A stretch of 64,000 bases of DNA from Dipteris shenzhenensis (lineage: Eukaryota > Polypodiophyta > Polypodiopsida > Gleicheniales): NCBI GenBank assembly GCA_047967505.1, contig CM106541.1. One strand, written 5' to 3'. The notes below the pieces were generated by a model. That model did not search any database, had not been told where the DNA came from, and was given only the letters and a program-made list of their open reading frames with translations. This document shows positions 54,475-64,000 of the stretch, one piece after another. Numbering within the stretch: position 1 is the first letter of the stretch; each line of letters starts with the position of its first letter. The position numbers and the translations under genes are program-made.

Positions 54475-57173
54475 CTATAAAATCAATCGAACATTTTCAT
54501 GTAGTGCATTGCTTTGCGCGATACCACCCCCATGCCTTGTATTCTTGAAGTATGTTGCCTTTTCTTTGTAGTGCAATTTCTCCATTCCTTGAGTATTCCA
54601 AATGGACAAAGGGCCCCATTGCTCCACAAACCATGGTGCATGTGCGTAAAGAATATGTTGAAAGAAAAACATCGTATTAGAAACATAAACTAACTCAAGC
54701 TTAAAGCCCAAAATTTCAACCTAAGGAGGATTACCATGTAATGTGTAATATGTGACTCCCCCCATGCTTCTACCATCAATGATATGAATTCTCCCAATGC
54801 TGTCCTGAAACTCTCATAATAAAGCTCATCTATTTGACCTTGTCTAAGAACCTTTATAAATGCATCAAGCTTTGTCCACAATTTTGTTTTCAAAGTAGCA
54901 ATTCATAGATGTGAAGCTTGATTTGTAGTGCACTTACACAAATCTTTCCAGTACTCCTAACCTAGGGTGCTTTAAGCCAATGTATGTTTTTCTTTATCAA
55001 CATTGTGATTGGACAAGCACCTTGTTGCCTTTCCTCCACCCATGGACACTTTAGTAGGAAGATTTTTGTCTTTCTTGATTGTGTCTTGTCCTACTTAAGC
55101 TTCACATTGCCTCCGTGAAGTCCCATTAGTGAGAGTAGTCCTTTAGCTTTTGCAATGCATTGTGCAAATACTTGTTGTGGCCTCAAATTCCGAGCATAAA
55201 CTAGATGGAGATAGAGTAACTTATCAAGTATACATAGTTCAGCATGCAAAGTACACACGTGTACCCACTCCAATGGAATTGGTATACTGGTGTCCCACTT
55301 AGGATCCTTTTTGTGATGATCAAGGGGATGCACTTGGTTGCGAGAAAGAATGCCATTTTCCCACTGTAGGCTTCCCTTTTGCATCTTCTGAGAGTGGGTG
55401 CAATACAAACATGTCCATTTTTTATCTGCACCTATATCACAACTATACAAGCACTCGAGGGTCTTCAAATCACTAGCTAGATGCCATTCAACTTGAAACA
55501 TTCCATGCCCATCCACTATTAATATTTGCCCTGTCTCATGTCTTCGAATAATCGACAAGATGTCGGTTCTCTCAAAAACCCACTTCAATGTCTCGTGGCA
55601 CTCCTTTGGGGTCTCAAAGGCTGCAAGCCACCATATGTCCTTCTCAGATTAGACTGAGAAACCCTGCTGAACTTCCTCATCCCCTTGTGCAAAACGCAAG
55701 GTGTCATTCATAATACAAATGCTTACCCTCTCTAGCTTGTGCTCTTTTATCAACTGAGCTTCATCCATTTTTATAACAAATACTAGCTTGATATCTGTAC
55801 AATGAAAGATAAATAGAGTAAGGATATAGACATGAGAAGAAATAAATTTGAATGTGAAGAGGGAATTTCTCTTACCTTCTTCTCTCATCCCATAGAATTC
55901 GACCATGGCTCTCTGCAAATTCTCTGCATCCATGTAAGCATTATTAAAAGCATTCATCTCAAATGTTTGGATGCCAGATTTCTTTTTACTCTTCCAAATC
56001 ATTGTGCCACTTACACAATGGTATCCTCCAAGCTTTTCTCTAGCACATTGGTTCGTTTCTTGACATGCGAGCCTTACATATGGACCACGGTGTTGGCAAT
56101 GGCATTGTAGATATCTTATACTTTTCCTCCATAACAGACTTGAAAATTAAAAAAATAGAGTTGTAAGCTTCATGACTTACACAAGTAGCATCACAAGCTC
56201 CAAGCACCTCCTTTGCTTGCACGAGGCCCTTGAAGTCCTTCATTACCTCTCTAGCCACTTGTTCACGTAGCCCTTTTTGTCTAGGGTCCTTCAACACTTC
56301 AATGACATCAGTTGGCTTTATTAAACTTCTTAAAACATACGAAGGATCACTGTCATCCATTTCCATTGTTCCCATCACATCCTCCATGAAATTCCTAAAT
56401 TAGAGTACAAATGAGTCTTAGTGGAAACAATGCAACACCATGTATATTTTGGAGTAAGAAATTTCATTGAAAATTTGGGGAACTAACCTTGCAGCCCGTA
56501 CTCTCCTCTTTTGGGCACCACTATTGGTTGACAATGCATCCATAGATTGCAATTGTCTTTTTCTCTCCTTCAGTCCTAAAGGAGTTCCCTTCAACTTTTG
56601 TACTCGTTCTATTGACATCTCTCGTTCCTTCTCCACATCATGTTAAACTTGGCCATAGATAGGCCTTTCCAAATGTTGTTTTGCTTTCAGCAAGCTTTTG
56701 GATTGATTCTTCCAATTCCTTTTGCTCCAAGTCCAGTGCACATGCTTTGTCACACTGAGTTCTTTGTTTTGCAATTGGAGATCCTGCATACTACTATGCA
56801 TTGCCATAATAGTAATATTTCCCAAATGTGCAAGTTCTTTTGCTTGGCTTCTCTACACCTCGCTTGCTTGCATAGCCAATGTCTGAGAATAATTCAATCG
56901 ATTGCAATAACTGAGCAATCTAGCATGTCCATTGCCAACAAACCGAACAACATCATCCACTATATGAAAAGGAGGACTCTTTTGGGTGGCAAGGTCTAAA
57001 TGATACAAGTTTCCATCCACCCAAAGGTCAAGATGCCTCTTCCCTTGCAATCGAAGATTGTGGAGCACACTTTGAGGAGTTCCACTATATCCCAAACGGC
57101 GTGCACTTGCATATTCTACCTCCAATTGTAGGTTCACATGGTACTTGTTGGATATGTCCTCAAATGGTGCCAT
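54475..57173 (-). pseudogene. RAG1/Transib-like DDE transposase, copy 2 (multiple lesions)
   Basis: Exons include 57173-56853 (RHLDLWVDGNLYHLDL), coiled-coil and basic segments at 56825-56420, 56387-56040, 56002-55620 with an 81-bp intron at 55795-55875, 55588-55091, 54893-54735 and about 54660-54475. First Asp lies in FVIKMDEAQL (55765-55763), second Asp in WHLASDLKTLEC (55471-55469), CLYC 20 residues later, then VHVCTLHAELCILDKL, GLHGGN, ITHYM, HILYAH and SIWNTQGME with Glu at 54582-54580. H-x4-H and the 20-residue step to Glu match copy 1. Lesions: TAA at 55649 (the same codon as the TAG in copy 1), several stops after GGNVKLK, and CAA where the final intron acceptor CAG should be. Confidence 0.8.
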
Positions 57174-57199
57174 GAGTACTCAAAGAGAAATATCAGTGA

Positions 57200-57690
57200 T
57201 GCAAGCTAAAATGTTGGGGCAAGCTGGCAAAGATGGAGCAGTGAGAGGGAGAGTGTAGCAAGGAAGAGGGAGGAGGAGAAGCAAATCAAGGCAAGAGCCA
57301 GAGAAGAAGGAGAGTAGGGCAACAGGTGTAGAAGGGAGGGAAGGAGTTGCTGCAAAAGGGAGGAGGAGGGGAGAGATGCTACAGGAGGGAGGAGGAGGGG
57401 AGAGATTCTGTAGGAGAGAGGAGCACAGGAGAGGGAGTAGGGTTGCTAGAGAAGGAGGGGAGAGGAAGGAGGGAGGAGGAGCCAGAAGGAGGAGGAGGAG
57501 GAGGGGAGAGGGAGGAGGGAGGAGGAGAAGCAAGACAGAGGAGGGGAGAGGAGGAGGGAGGGGGAGGATGGGAGAGGGAGAGGGATGAGGAGGGAGGGAG
57601 GTGGAGGGAGGGAGGGAGGGAGGGAGGAGGGGGAGGGAGAGAGAGGGAGGGAGGGAGAGAGAGAGAGAGAGAGGGAGGGAGGGAGATTCA
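57200..57690. repeat. Purine-rich region upstream of transposase copy 2
   Basis: 'gggagg' and 'gaggag' repeats with a (GA)n run at 57655-57675, on the plus strand. It lies just upstream of the transposase start, so it would be a polypyrimidine stretch on the sense strand. No gene. Confidence 0.8.
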
Positions 57691-57860
57691 AAATTTGAAA
57701 TTCAAATTTTAAAAAAGGCCCCCCTCCCCTCACTAATGGGGGGACAGGTGGGCTGAAATGTGGGCTTCAACCACCTAGGTTGGGCTGGTTAGGTCTCTTT
57801 GGGACCCTCCAAGTCCCTTGCATTATCCCACTAAGCATTCCCTAATCCATTCCTTATGAG

Positions 57861-57890
57861 GCCCTTTTGAGACCCCAATTCTCCCCTAAT
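57861..57890 (-). repeat. Right inverted repeat of RAG1-like copy 2
   Basis: Reverse complement starts ATTAGGGGAGAATTGGGG and pairs with 49305-49334 with three mismatches in 30. Confidence 0.6.
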
Positions 57891-57959
57891 AGGACAACGT
57901 AAAAAAGGATGTAGAGGTGGGAGGGGGAGGAAGGAGGCAAGAGTGAGAAGGCAAGGGTT

Positions 57960-59220
57960 CTGGGTGATCATGAGCTAAAAGCAAAAGCGAGGGAGTAGAA
58001 CGCATGAAAAAATGAATGGCATCATGGGACAAACAATGCGTGGTTTTGGTTCCTAGAAACCATCACTCACGATGTCGGTATTATTGTGGGTATATATCAG
58101 AGCACCGAGCAAAACGTTATGAGAAAAATACTGACAAGGAGTCAAACTGTCATGAAAAACACATACTCCTTCTACTGGTGCCAACTTGGGAGAATACTAC
58201 CTCCTAGGAGAAAAGGAAGAGGCCCCTTTGTGGCTTGAGAAATAGATAAACCATGTATGCGCAATGAGCGGCCGAATAGACAACACTTCTGAGTACTTTG
58301 GAAGAGAAAGCAATGGAAAGGGAAGTGACCTTAATTACCAATAGAGTGAGACTCCACTCTAATGCAACTCAGAATACTATAAATACAAGGGAGAAGAAGA
58401 GGTTTCATACGTACAAGAGGGAGCGGAAGCTCCAAGACTACTCATAGAGAGAGAATGAACTAGAGAGAGATGGACTCAAGAGTCTACATAAGAGAATATC
58501 TACAAGAGGGAGAGAAGGCTCATGGAAGAGGCTTGCGGAGGCTAGGGCTACAACAACATGAGGCCTAATGGTGGAAGAGATGATGAACAAGGGAGAGGAG
58601 GGCTCCTTTTATAAAGATTTTGTCACCCTCCTTCACCCATTTACAATTGCTACCTGTAGATTCCTTTCCCCATCAATCACATAAGCCCATATGTAACCAT
58701 CCATGTCCTTTTTGGCTACTCTTGCCATGTGTCCCATAAAAAGATGCTCGACTCTTAAAAAAATTGAGAAAGTCAAGAGTCTCCCCACATGGAGCCCATA
58801 CGGACCCTCTCTTTTCCATATGTCCACATCCTCCTTATTCCACATAGGAATTCTAGAAGGATTCCTCTTGACTCCACACTCCTCCACATGCCTTCCACAC
58901 GCTTGGCATGTGATTTCTCTTACATTATTGGAACACATGGACATGAGCCCACCTCTTTATATGACTCACTCTTCCTATTTTCTAAAGATCCCATAATATC
59001 CCATACACAAATAACTCTCACCCCATACCAAGGTATTTATCATTCATACACATGGTATTTACAATGATCCATTCCACTCATCCTCTCAATCCCATACAAT
59101 ATCTTAGGAAATAGAAATAAGTAAGAGCCGCTAGGCTATCACTTGATACTCAAGCTCTTATCAAACATAGAAGAAAACAATACCAATGCCAAATAAAAAA
59201 TATCAAATTTTTGCATCACA
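57960..59220 (-). repeat. Probable 3' LTR of the Tat-type element
   Basis: The right edge is firm: the minus strand starts TGTGATGC at 59220, next to a polypurine tract. A TATA-like CTTTATAAAAGG (minus) sits at 58605-58616, as in the other Ty3 LTR. The left edge is not defined because the partner LTR is beyond the window. Confidence 0.55.
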
Positions 59221-59225
59221 TCTTT

Positions 59226-59236
59226 CGCCCCCCAGC
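59226..59236 (-). promoter_or_regulatory. Polypurine tract of the Tat-type element
   Basis: Minus strand GCTGGGGGGCG, five bases before the LTR TG. Expected plus-strand primer site. Confidence 0.7.
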
Positions 59237-59328
59237 AGATCCTCTCTAGTGATAGAGAGGGTTTGCTGGCCCTCAAGGTGGTCGAGCATAGAAGAATTTA
59301 AGGCGATATTCATTTGTGCATCCAGGTA

Positions 59329-59697
59329 TCACTGTGCCTTGGCCTCTGCCCATCGAGTCGCATAATCTGTGGCCACCAATAAATAATGCTTGCCCTGATA
59401 TGAGCGAGGGAGTGGTCCCACAAAGTCCAACCCCCACCTCTCAAATGGTCCATATGCTGGAATAGGCTTCAAGGGCCTAGGAATCAACTGTCGCCTTCCA
59501 AACTTTTGGCATACTTTACAACTTTGACACCATTCATATACATCCTTATGGAGGCATGGCCAAAAGTAATCTGCATTAAGAATTGCCCTAGTTGTGCTCG
59601 CTGAAGCAAAATGACCTGAGCATTCATGACACATTTCTAGGATTCTCCGAGTCTCCATGGGATGGACCACCCGACGGAGCACCTTATCTTTTTCCAA
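59329..59697 (-). pseudogene. Truncated integrase
   Basis: HHCC domain (CHECSGHFASASTTRAIL, WCQSCKVCQKFG) and the first catalytic Asp in WGLDFVGPLP are present. Coding then stops after DYATRWAEAKAQ, about 90 bp before the polypurine tract. The other two catalytic residues and the C-terminal domain are deleted. Confidence 0.85.
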
Positions 59698-59712
59698 TTT
59701 ATAAAGAATGTA

Positions 59713-60240
59713 TCAACAATAGTATAGGAACAAGCCTTTCTTACCAATCTCTGCTTCTGTTGTGGAGTTAAACATGCCTTCTTCCACATATGGTTGAACA
59801 TCTTGCAGTTCTGGCCATCCAGTGTCCACCAAAGAAACCACCCCCCGGTCTTGTACTACAATGGCTTGAGTAGCCAACTCATCTGCCCTTTGATTTTCTT
59901 TTCTATTTATATGAACAAACTTGCAAAAATCAAACTGACTACATAGTGCCATAGCCTTTTGATTAAGCTCCTTCAAATGAGGACATCTTATCTTGTAATG
60001 CCCTTGCATTTGCTTTATAATAAGCTGAGAATTTCCTCTTACTTCCAATTCTTTGACTTTGAAGACAACCCTCCAAACCAAGAATCAAAGCATTATACTC
60101 AGCTGCATTGTTAGTTGTGATACCTGGAAGCTCTTTTCTCTAGCCCATACTTCTTGACCTTCAGAATTCATCAAGACCATCCCCCCAGCTCCTTATTGGT
60201 GTGAAGGACTAAAAGCCCCATCAAATTACAAGACAAAAGC
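59713..60240 (-). pseudogene. Second (archaeal-type) RNase H
   Basis: A broken 5' part (FVLxFDGAFSPSHQ, with a stop just before FDGA) precedes ELEVRGNSQLIIKQMQGHYK then NRKENQRADELATQA. The pattern FDGA ... GNSQL ... ADELA is that of the second RNase H of Tat elements (Asn where Asp is common in GDS). It lies directly upstream of integrase. Confidence 0.75.
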
Positions 60241-61560
60241 TGTTGGTGGTGTCTCCCTTTCATCATTAATGTCCTCCTTATATTTCTCTTCTTCTCTTAG
60301 ATCTTGCCATCCTATGAGCAAATCTACCATAGTGGACCTAGTGGTATTTTTAGTGACAAAAGAGAAAGAGAACTCTTGAAGCTCTAACAACCATTTTGCA
60401 AATCTCCCCCCAGGATTAGGCTTATGAACTACATATGCTAATACAGACTGAGAGGTAAGGAAGAAAAATGGCCGAGGTAATAAATAGGAGCGAAACTTTC
60501 TGACTAAAACACTAAAGAGAGGGCTTGTTGCTCCATTTCTTCATACCTTGTTTCCACCTCTGTAAGCTGTCAGTTGGCATAATAGATGAGTTGCATTCTA
60601 CCTGCCTCTCCTTTTTGTAGCAATACAGCACCAACTAACTGCAAAGATACACTTGGATTTACATAAAAGTCTTGAGACCAATCAGGGGGCTTCAATATTG
60701 GGCCCTTACTCATGGCCTCCTTAAGTTGCTGAAAAAGACTCTTGTTGCTCCACACCCCATTGGAAAGAAACTCCTTTTCTTGTCAACAACTTCATGGGAT
60801 GCACTATCTCTGTGAAATCATCACAAAAGCGTTGATAATACTTGCTCTTTCCTAGAATTCTGTGAACACCAGTGACACTCTCAGGACTTGGCAATGCCAT
60901 GATTGCTTGAACCTCGTCAGGATCCATTTGCAAGCCTGCTTCAAACACAATATGCCCCAACAAGACTACTTTTGTTTGAGCCAAATGACACTTGCTAGGA
61001 TTTAGACACCCTTTTGCTTCATCAATCCTAGCTAAGGTCATCTTTAACTTCTCCATGTGATCTATGCGCCGAGAATAAATGCAAAAATCATCCAAAAACA
61101 CCCTTATGAACTTTCTCAAGTATGGCTCGAGCACTTGACTCATGAACCTTTGAAATGTAGTTGGTGCATTGGTCAACCCAAAAGGCATCATTCTGTAAGT
61201 AAAAACTCCCCAAGGTGTGACAAATGATGTTTTCTTTTGATCTTCCTCTCAAATACGAATTTGAAAGTACCCAAAATACCCATCACATATAGAATACATC
61301 TCATGCCCTGCTACTTAGTCTAGTATTTCATCTTGGAATGGCAAAGGAAAATGATCCCTCTTAGTGCATGCATTCAAAGGACAAAAATCCACACATACCC
61401 GCTACTTATTTCCTTTCTTTGGTGTGACAACTATAGGAGATATCCATTCGGAATCATCAACTAGAAAGATGAATCCCGCCTCAAGTAGTTGTGTTACCCC
61501 TTTCTTTAGTGCCTCAGCTTGGATAACCCTCAATCACCATAATCGTTGCACAACTGGCTT
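60241..61560 (-). pseudogene. Reverse transcriptase and degenerate RNase H
   Basis: RT motifs: YSICDGYFGYFQIRI (then a TGA), FVTPWGVFTYRMMPFG, LTNAPTTFQRFMSQVLEP, VFLDDFCIYS, VVLLGHIVFEAGLQMD. The RNase H/tether starts FYVNPSVSLQLVGAVLLQ, where the first catalytic Asp is replaced, as in the other Ty3 element. Several stops follow. Confidence 0.8.
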
Positions 61561-62073
61561 GCTTTCTTGCTTCAACTCAACTTGTGCTCCACAAGAGAGA
61601 CTAGTTGAACCTATGAATAGCTTGTTGCAAAGAGACATGGAAATTCATCTAACATATCCAAGTATTGGAGCTTCTCACTACCTGATAGAGAATCACCAAG
61701 AAGCTCTTCATTGCGTTGGTGTCATTTAGTGTGCTCCACATCCTCCACATGAAGTGTCTCTACAGGATCTTCTTGTACCACCACCTTGTTCCCTCTCGAC
61801 TCCTTCCACCTCACCCTCTGAGCTGGACTCCTCAAAGCTACACCCTGTCTCTTCTTCTTCATCAGTTAAGTCAAAGCTTGAACTCTCTCATGTTGAAGAA
61901 TCCTCCTTGACAACTTTCTTTTTGTAGCTTCTGATGTTGTAGTGCACCTTCTTATCATTTCCCTACAAAATCAATTTTTCACTATCCCACTTTTGAACAA
62001 TCTTCACCTTGCCTAGCCAGGTCCTTTCCAAAATCAATGGATAGGTACGTGCATCTGGCTTGGTAGGGATCAC

Positions 62074-62487
62074 CTAAAAAGTAGTCGGCACAGAAATTCC
62101 ACATACATCCACTTCTAGATTCTTCACAACTCCCAAGGTATTTACCCTAGTGTTGTTAGCCAATTTGATGCGATAAGGAGAGGTAGTACTAGAGTATTTT
62201 AAATTAGCACCTATCATGGACTTCTCACTCATGACATTAATCGATGCACCTCCATCAATGTACACATTAGAAATCACTTGACCATCAATGATCACATCAA
62301 CCACAGGTACATCATGACCAACAACTATATCTACCTTTTGAATAATAGGAATGATACTTTTCTTCTTTTTCTTCTTTGACACTCTTTTGCTTGCTGGCTT
62401 TCCCCATTCCTTCCGTAGTTTTGGAGACAAAGCAAGTAATTGACCAAAGGTGATATGAGCTTCCTTTTCTTTAAGGTCGGACAACAA
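62074..62487 (-). CDS. Retropepsin of the Tat-type element
   Basis: Lys-rich linker, then VDVIIDGQVISNVYIDGGAS then INVMSE. D-G-G-A-S is the active-site form seen in plant Ty3 proteases. VNTLGVVKNLEVDVCGI follows. The open frame ends in VPTTF before the flap-to-ILG motif, so it may be truncated by a stop (TAG at 62074). Confidence 0.75.
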   Translation of the reverse strand: MLSDLKEKEAHITFGQLLALSPKLRKEWGKPASKRVSKKKKKKSIIPIIQKVDIVVGHDVPVVDVIIDGQVISNVYIDGGASINVMSEKSMIGANLKYSSTTSPYRIKLANNTRVNTLGVVKNLEVDVCGISVPTTF

Positions 62488-62526
62488 GTCATAGCTTCCA
62501 ATTCCTTGTCCTAAAGAAAAGTCTGA

Positions 62527-63528
62527 CTAGCTAATTCTCCTTCTAGATGCCTTTTTTTTCTTACTATGGCATTCCTCTTCTTGATGTTGCTCATCTACTT
62601 CTTCCTTGCTTTCTTCTTCTTCTTTTGCTTTACCACACCCCCATTTAGCCATCATTACCTCTCTTTCCTCATCCCCCAAAGAAGCTTCTAACAAGGATAC
62701 TTGTTTTTCTTCTTTCTTTCTCAATCTAGGACACTTAGAGCAATAGTGACCTTTTTCATTACATTCATAGCAAGTGATCCCACTCTTATCTCGAGGCCTA
62801 TCCTCTCTTTGGTGCTCTAGGTTGTCGTGCATTAACCAAATGAAATTTCAAATCAGCAAACTTTGCCATCAATTGGGAGATATTATAATCTAACTCAGAG
62901 GACTTTGGTACCTGAGGAGTTCCCATTACCTCCACCTTAGAAGTTGAAGCTGTTGAAGACACAAAAGAGAATTCCATCTTTAGAGAAGCTTCTTTCTTGG
63001 TCACAATGCGAAGTGCCTCCACGTATGTTGTTGGATCTTTACTCATTACTTTTGAGTGAAGATGAGGCTCCAAAGCTATAATAAATTTTCTCATCTTTAA
63101 GTGTTGCATTCCTACGAGACTTTGAGGGGCCGATGATGCAGATGCCAGAGCTCACAAAACTGCCCTTTCATACTTTGTCCATAAAGTTTCATATTGGATT
63201 GCCAATGTAGAGATCATCTCATCCTCTCCTTAATAGAACCGGTCCAACTGCAAATCAAAGCATTTGGAGACTCCACTACCATAAATCTCTGCTTCATTGC
63301 AGCCACCACTTGGTCCCAGTCCTCCTTGGTAGAGTCCGGTAAGGCCTCATGCCAACTCGAGGCCTCTCCACTCGATCCTTCATGGACCATCCAGAAAACT
63401 GACATCCTCGAACAAAATCCCAAAGATAAGACTCCAAGTCTTCCCCTTGGGTCCCTCGAAACACTGAAATCTTCACCATGATGAAACACAAAAAGGAAAC
63501 ACCAAGATCCAAATAATATCCCAAACAA
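62527..63528 (-). pseudogene. Gag of the Tat-type element
   Basis: Frames at 63528-63214, 63109-62798 and 62832-62527 give a retrotrans-gag-like core (SSWHEALPDSTKEDWDQVVA, PHLHSKVMSKDPTTYVEALR) and one zinc knuckle, CYECNEKGHYCSKC. The core is split by frameshifts. A Glu/Lys-rich tail precedes the protease. Confidence 0.75.
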
Positions 63529-64000
63529 GATCCCACAGAACCTTAGTATACCAAGACCAACTTATTATGCATAACCACTTGTTGAAAACCCTCCACAATG
63601 TGATCCTCAATAAAATTGTCAAAAATAAGTGACCAACCAGCACCATGAAAACATTGTGTATACATGCATTCAAGAATCACCCTTATCACAATTGGAAGTG
63701 CACATAACAGCTTCGAGATATTGTACTCTTCATCATTTGCATAGCAAAAGAAGTTGAAAGCATTGAGAATCACCACTCCATTGTTATAGTCAAAAATTAC
63801 CTAAAGACTCAACTCTTCTTCACACCAAGCTACCAGTGCATGAAACAATCCCCAATCTATCATTGTGCCTGCTGATGGCATTTTTGATTCACCAACATAT
63901 TCAAGAGTGAAAACATAAAAGATATGATCATGATGACCGTGTGAATAGCTTGAGCATCACCTTCACAATCTTCTAGTTCTCTTAAACGGGCTGCAATCTC
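63529..64000. other. Leader side of the Tat-type element; no gene named
   Basis: An open minus-strand stretch at 63776-63543 (ECMYTQCFHGAGWSLIFDNF) has no recognised motif. It may be an ORF0-type leader protein or non-coding. Confidence 0.35.

Larger units (their letters stand above)
49305..57890. mobile_element. Putative RAG1-like DNA transposon, copy 2
   Basis: An inverted repeat flanks the locus: 49305-49334 and the reverse complement of 57861-57890 agree at 27 of 30 bases. Inside lie ORF2 (plus), a histone H3-like pseudogene (minus), a copia gag scrap (plus) and the RAG1-like transposase (minus). ORF2 and transposase are convergent as in copy 1. The repeat begins ATTAGGGG rather than CAC, and I see no clean 5-bp target duplication. 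The ends are therefore provisional. Confidence 0.5.
59226..64000 (-). mobile_element. Tat-type Ty3/gypsy element, running off the window
   Basis: Minus-strand order: gag (63528-62527), protease (62487-62074), RT (about 61560-60720), degenerate RNase H, second RNase H (about 60230-59713), truncated integrase (59697-59329), polypurine tract, LTR. A second RNase H between RT and integrase is the Tat hallmark. Its 5' LTR must lie beyond 64000. 63960-64000 resembles the leader-side sequence of the other Ty3 element near 41780. Confidence 0.8.

Noticed and set aside
57347-57733. Gly/Glu/Arg-rich frames upstream of transposase copy 2
   Set aside because: Low-complexity purine stretch; both strands open by composition only.

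Overview
This is nuclear DNA of a land plant, and almost all of it is nested transposable elements in various states of decay. The plant assignment rests on CACTA (En/Spm) elements with TNP2- and TNP1-type genes, Ty1/copia and Ty3/gypsy LTR elements (one with the plant Tat-type second RNase H), a copia primer site for initiator tRNA-Met, and short plant-type introns. I cannot name the species. I see no rRNA, tRNA, CRISPR or bacterial-type operon.

Layout. 161-10330 is a complete CACTA element with a GAA target duplication. It inserted beside a gene that forms part of a second, unusual element. That element is marked by two convergent pseudogenes: a plus-strand ORF2 (10674-12626) and a minus-strand transposase (13137-15684) whose catalytic layout matches RAG1/Transib. 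16390-20330 is a shredded Ty3 element and 20350-24085 a decayed Ty1/copia element. 25909-32232 is a second CACTA copy, truncated and CpG-decayed. 32233-35150 is mostly uninformative but holds a minus-strand LTR/primer junction and five TTAGGG repeats. 35150-46330 holds minus-strand exons, two of them resembling an FCP1/NIF-type phosphatase. One exon is split by a young Ty3 element (35804-44771, CTACT duplication, LTRs about 98% alike). 47457-49290 is a third CACTA remnant. 49305-57890 is a second RAG1-like locus bounded by inverted repeats. It again carries ORF2 and the transposase convergently, with a divergent histone H3 pseudogene between them. 57960-64000 is a Tat-type Ty3 element that runs off the window.

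Main message. Two diverged copies of a two-gene, RAG1-like element appear here. Both keep D, D, CxxC, HxxxxH and E in order, with H-to-E spacing of 20 residues as I recall for RAG1. Both also keep a homologous partner gene with an intron at the same codon. Both copies are broken, so this is a fossil of a family that may have intact members elsewhere in the genome. How the two proteins worked together is inference.
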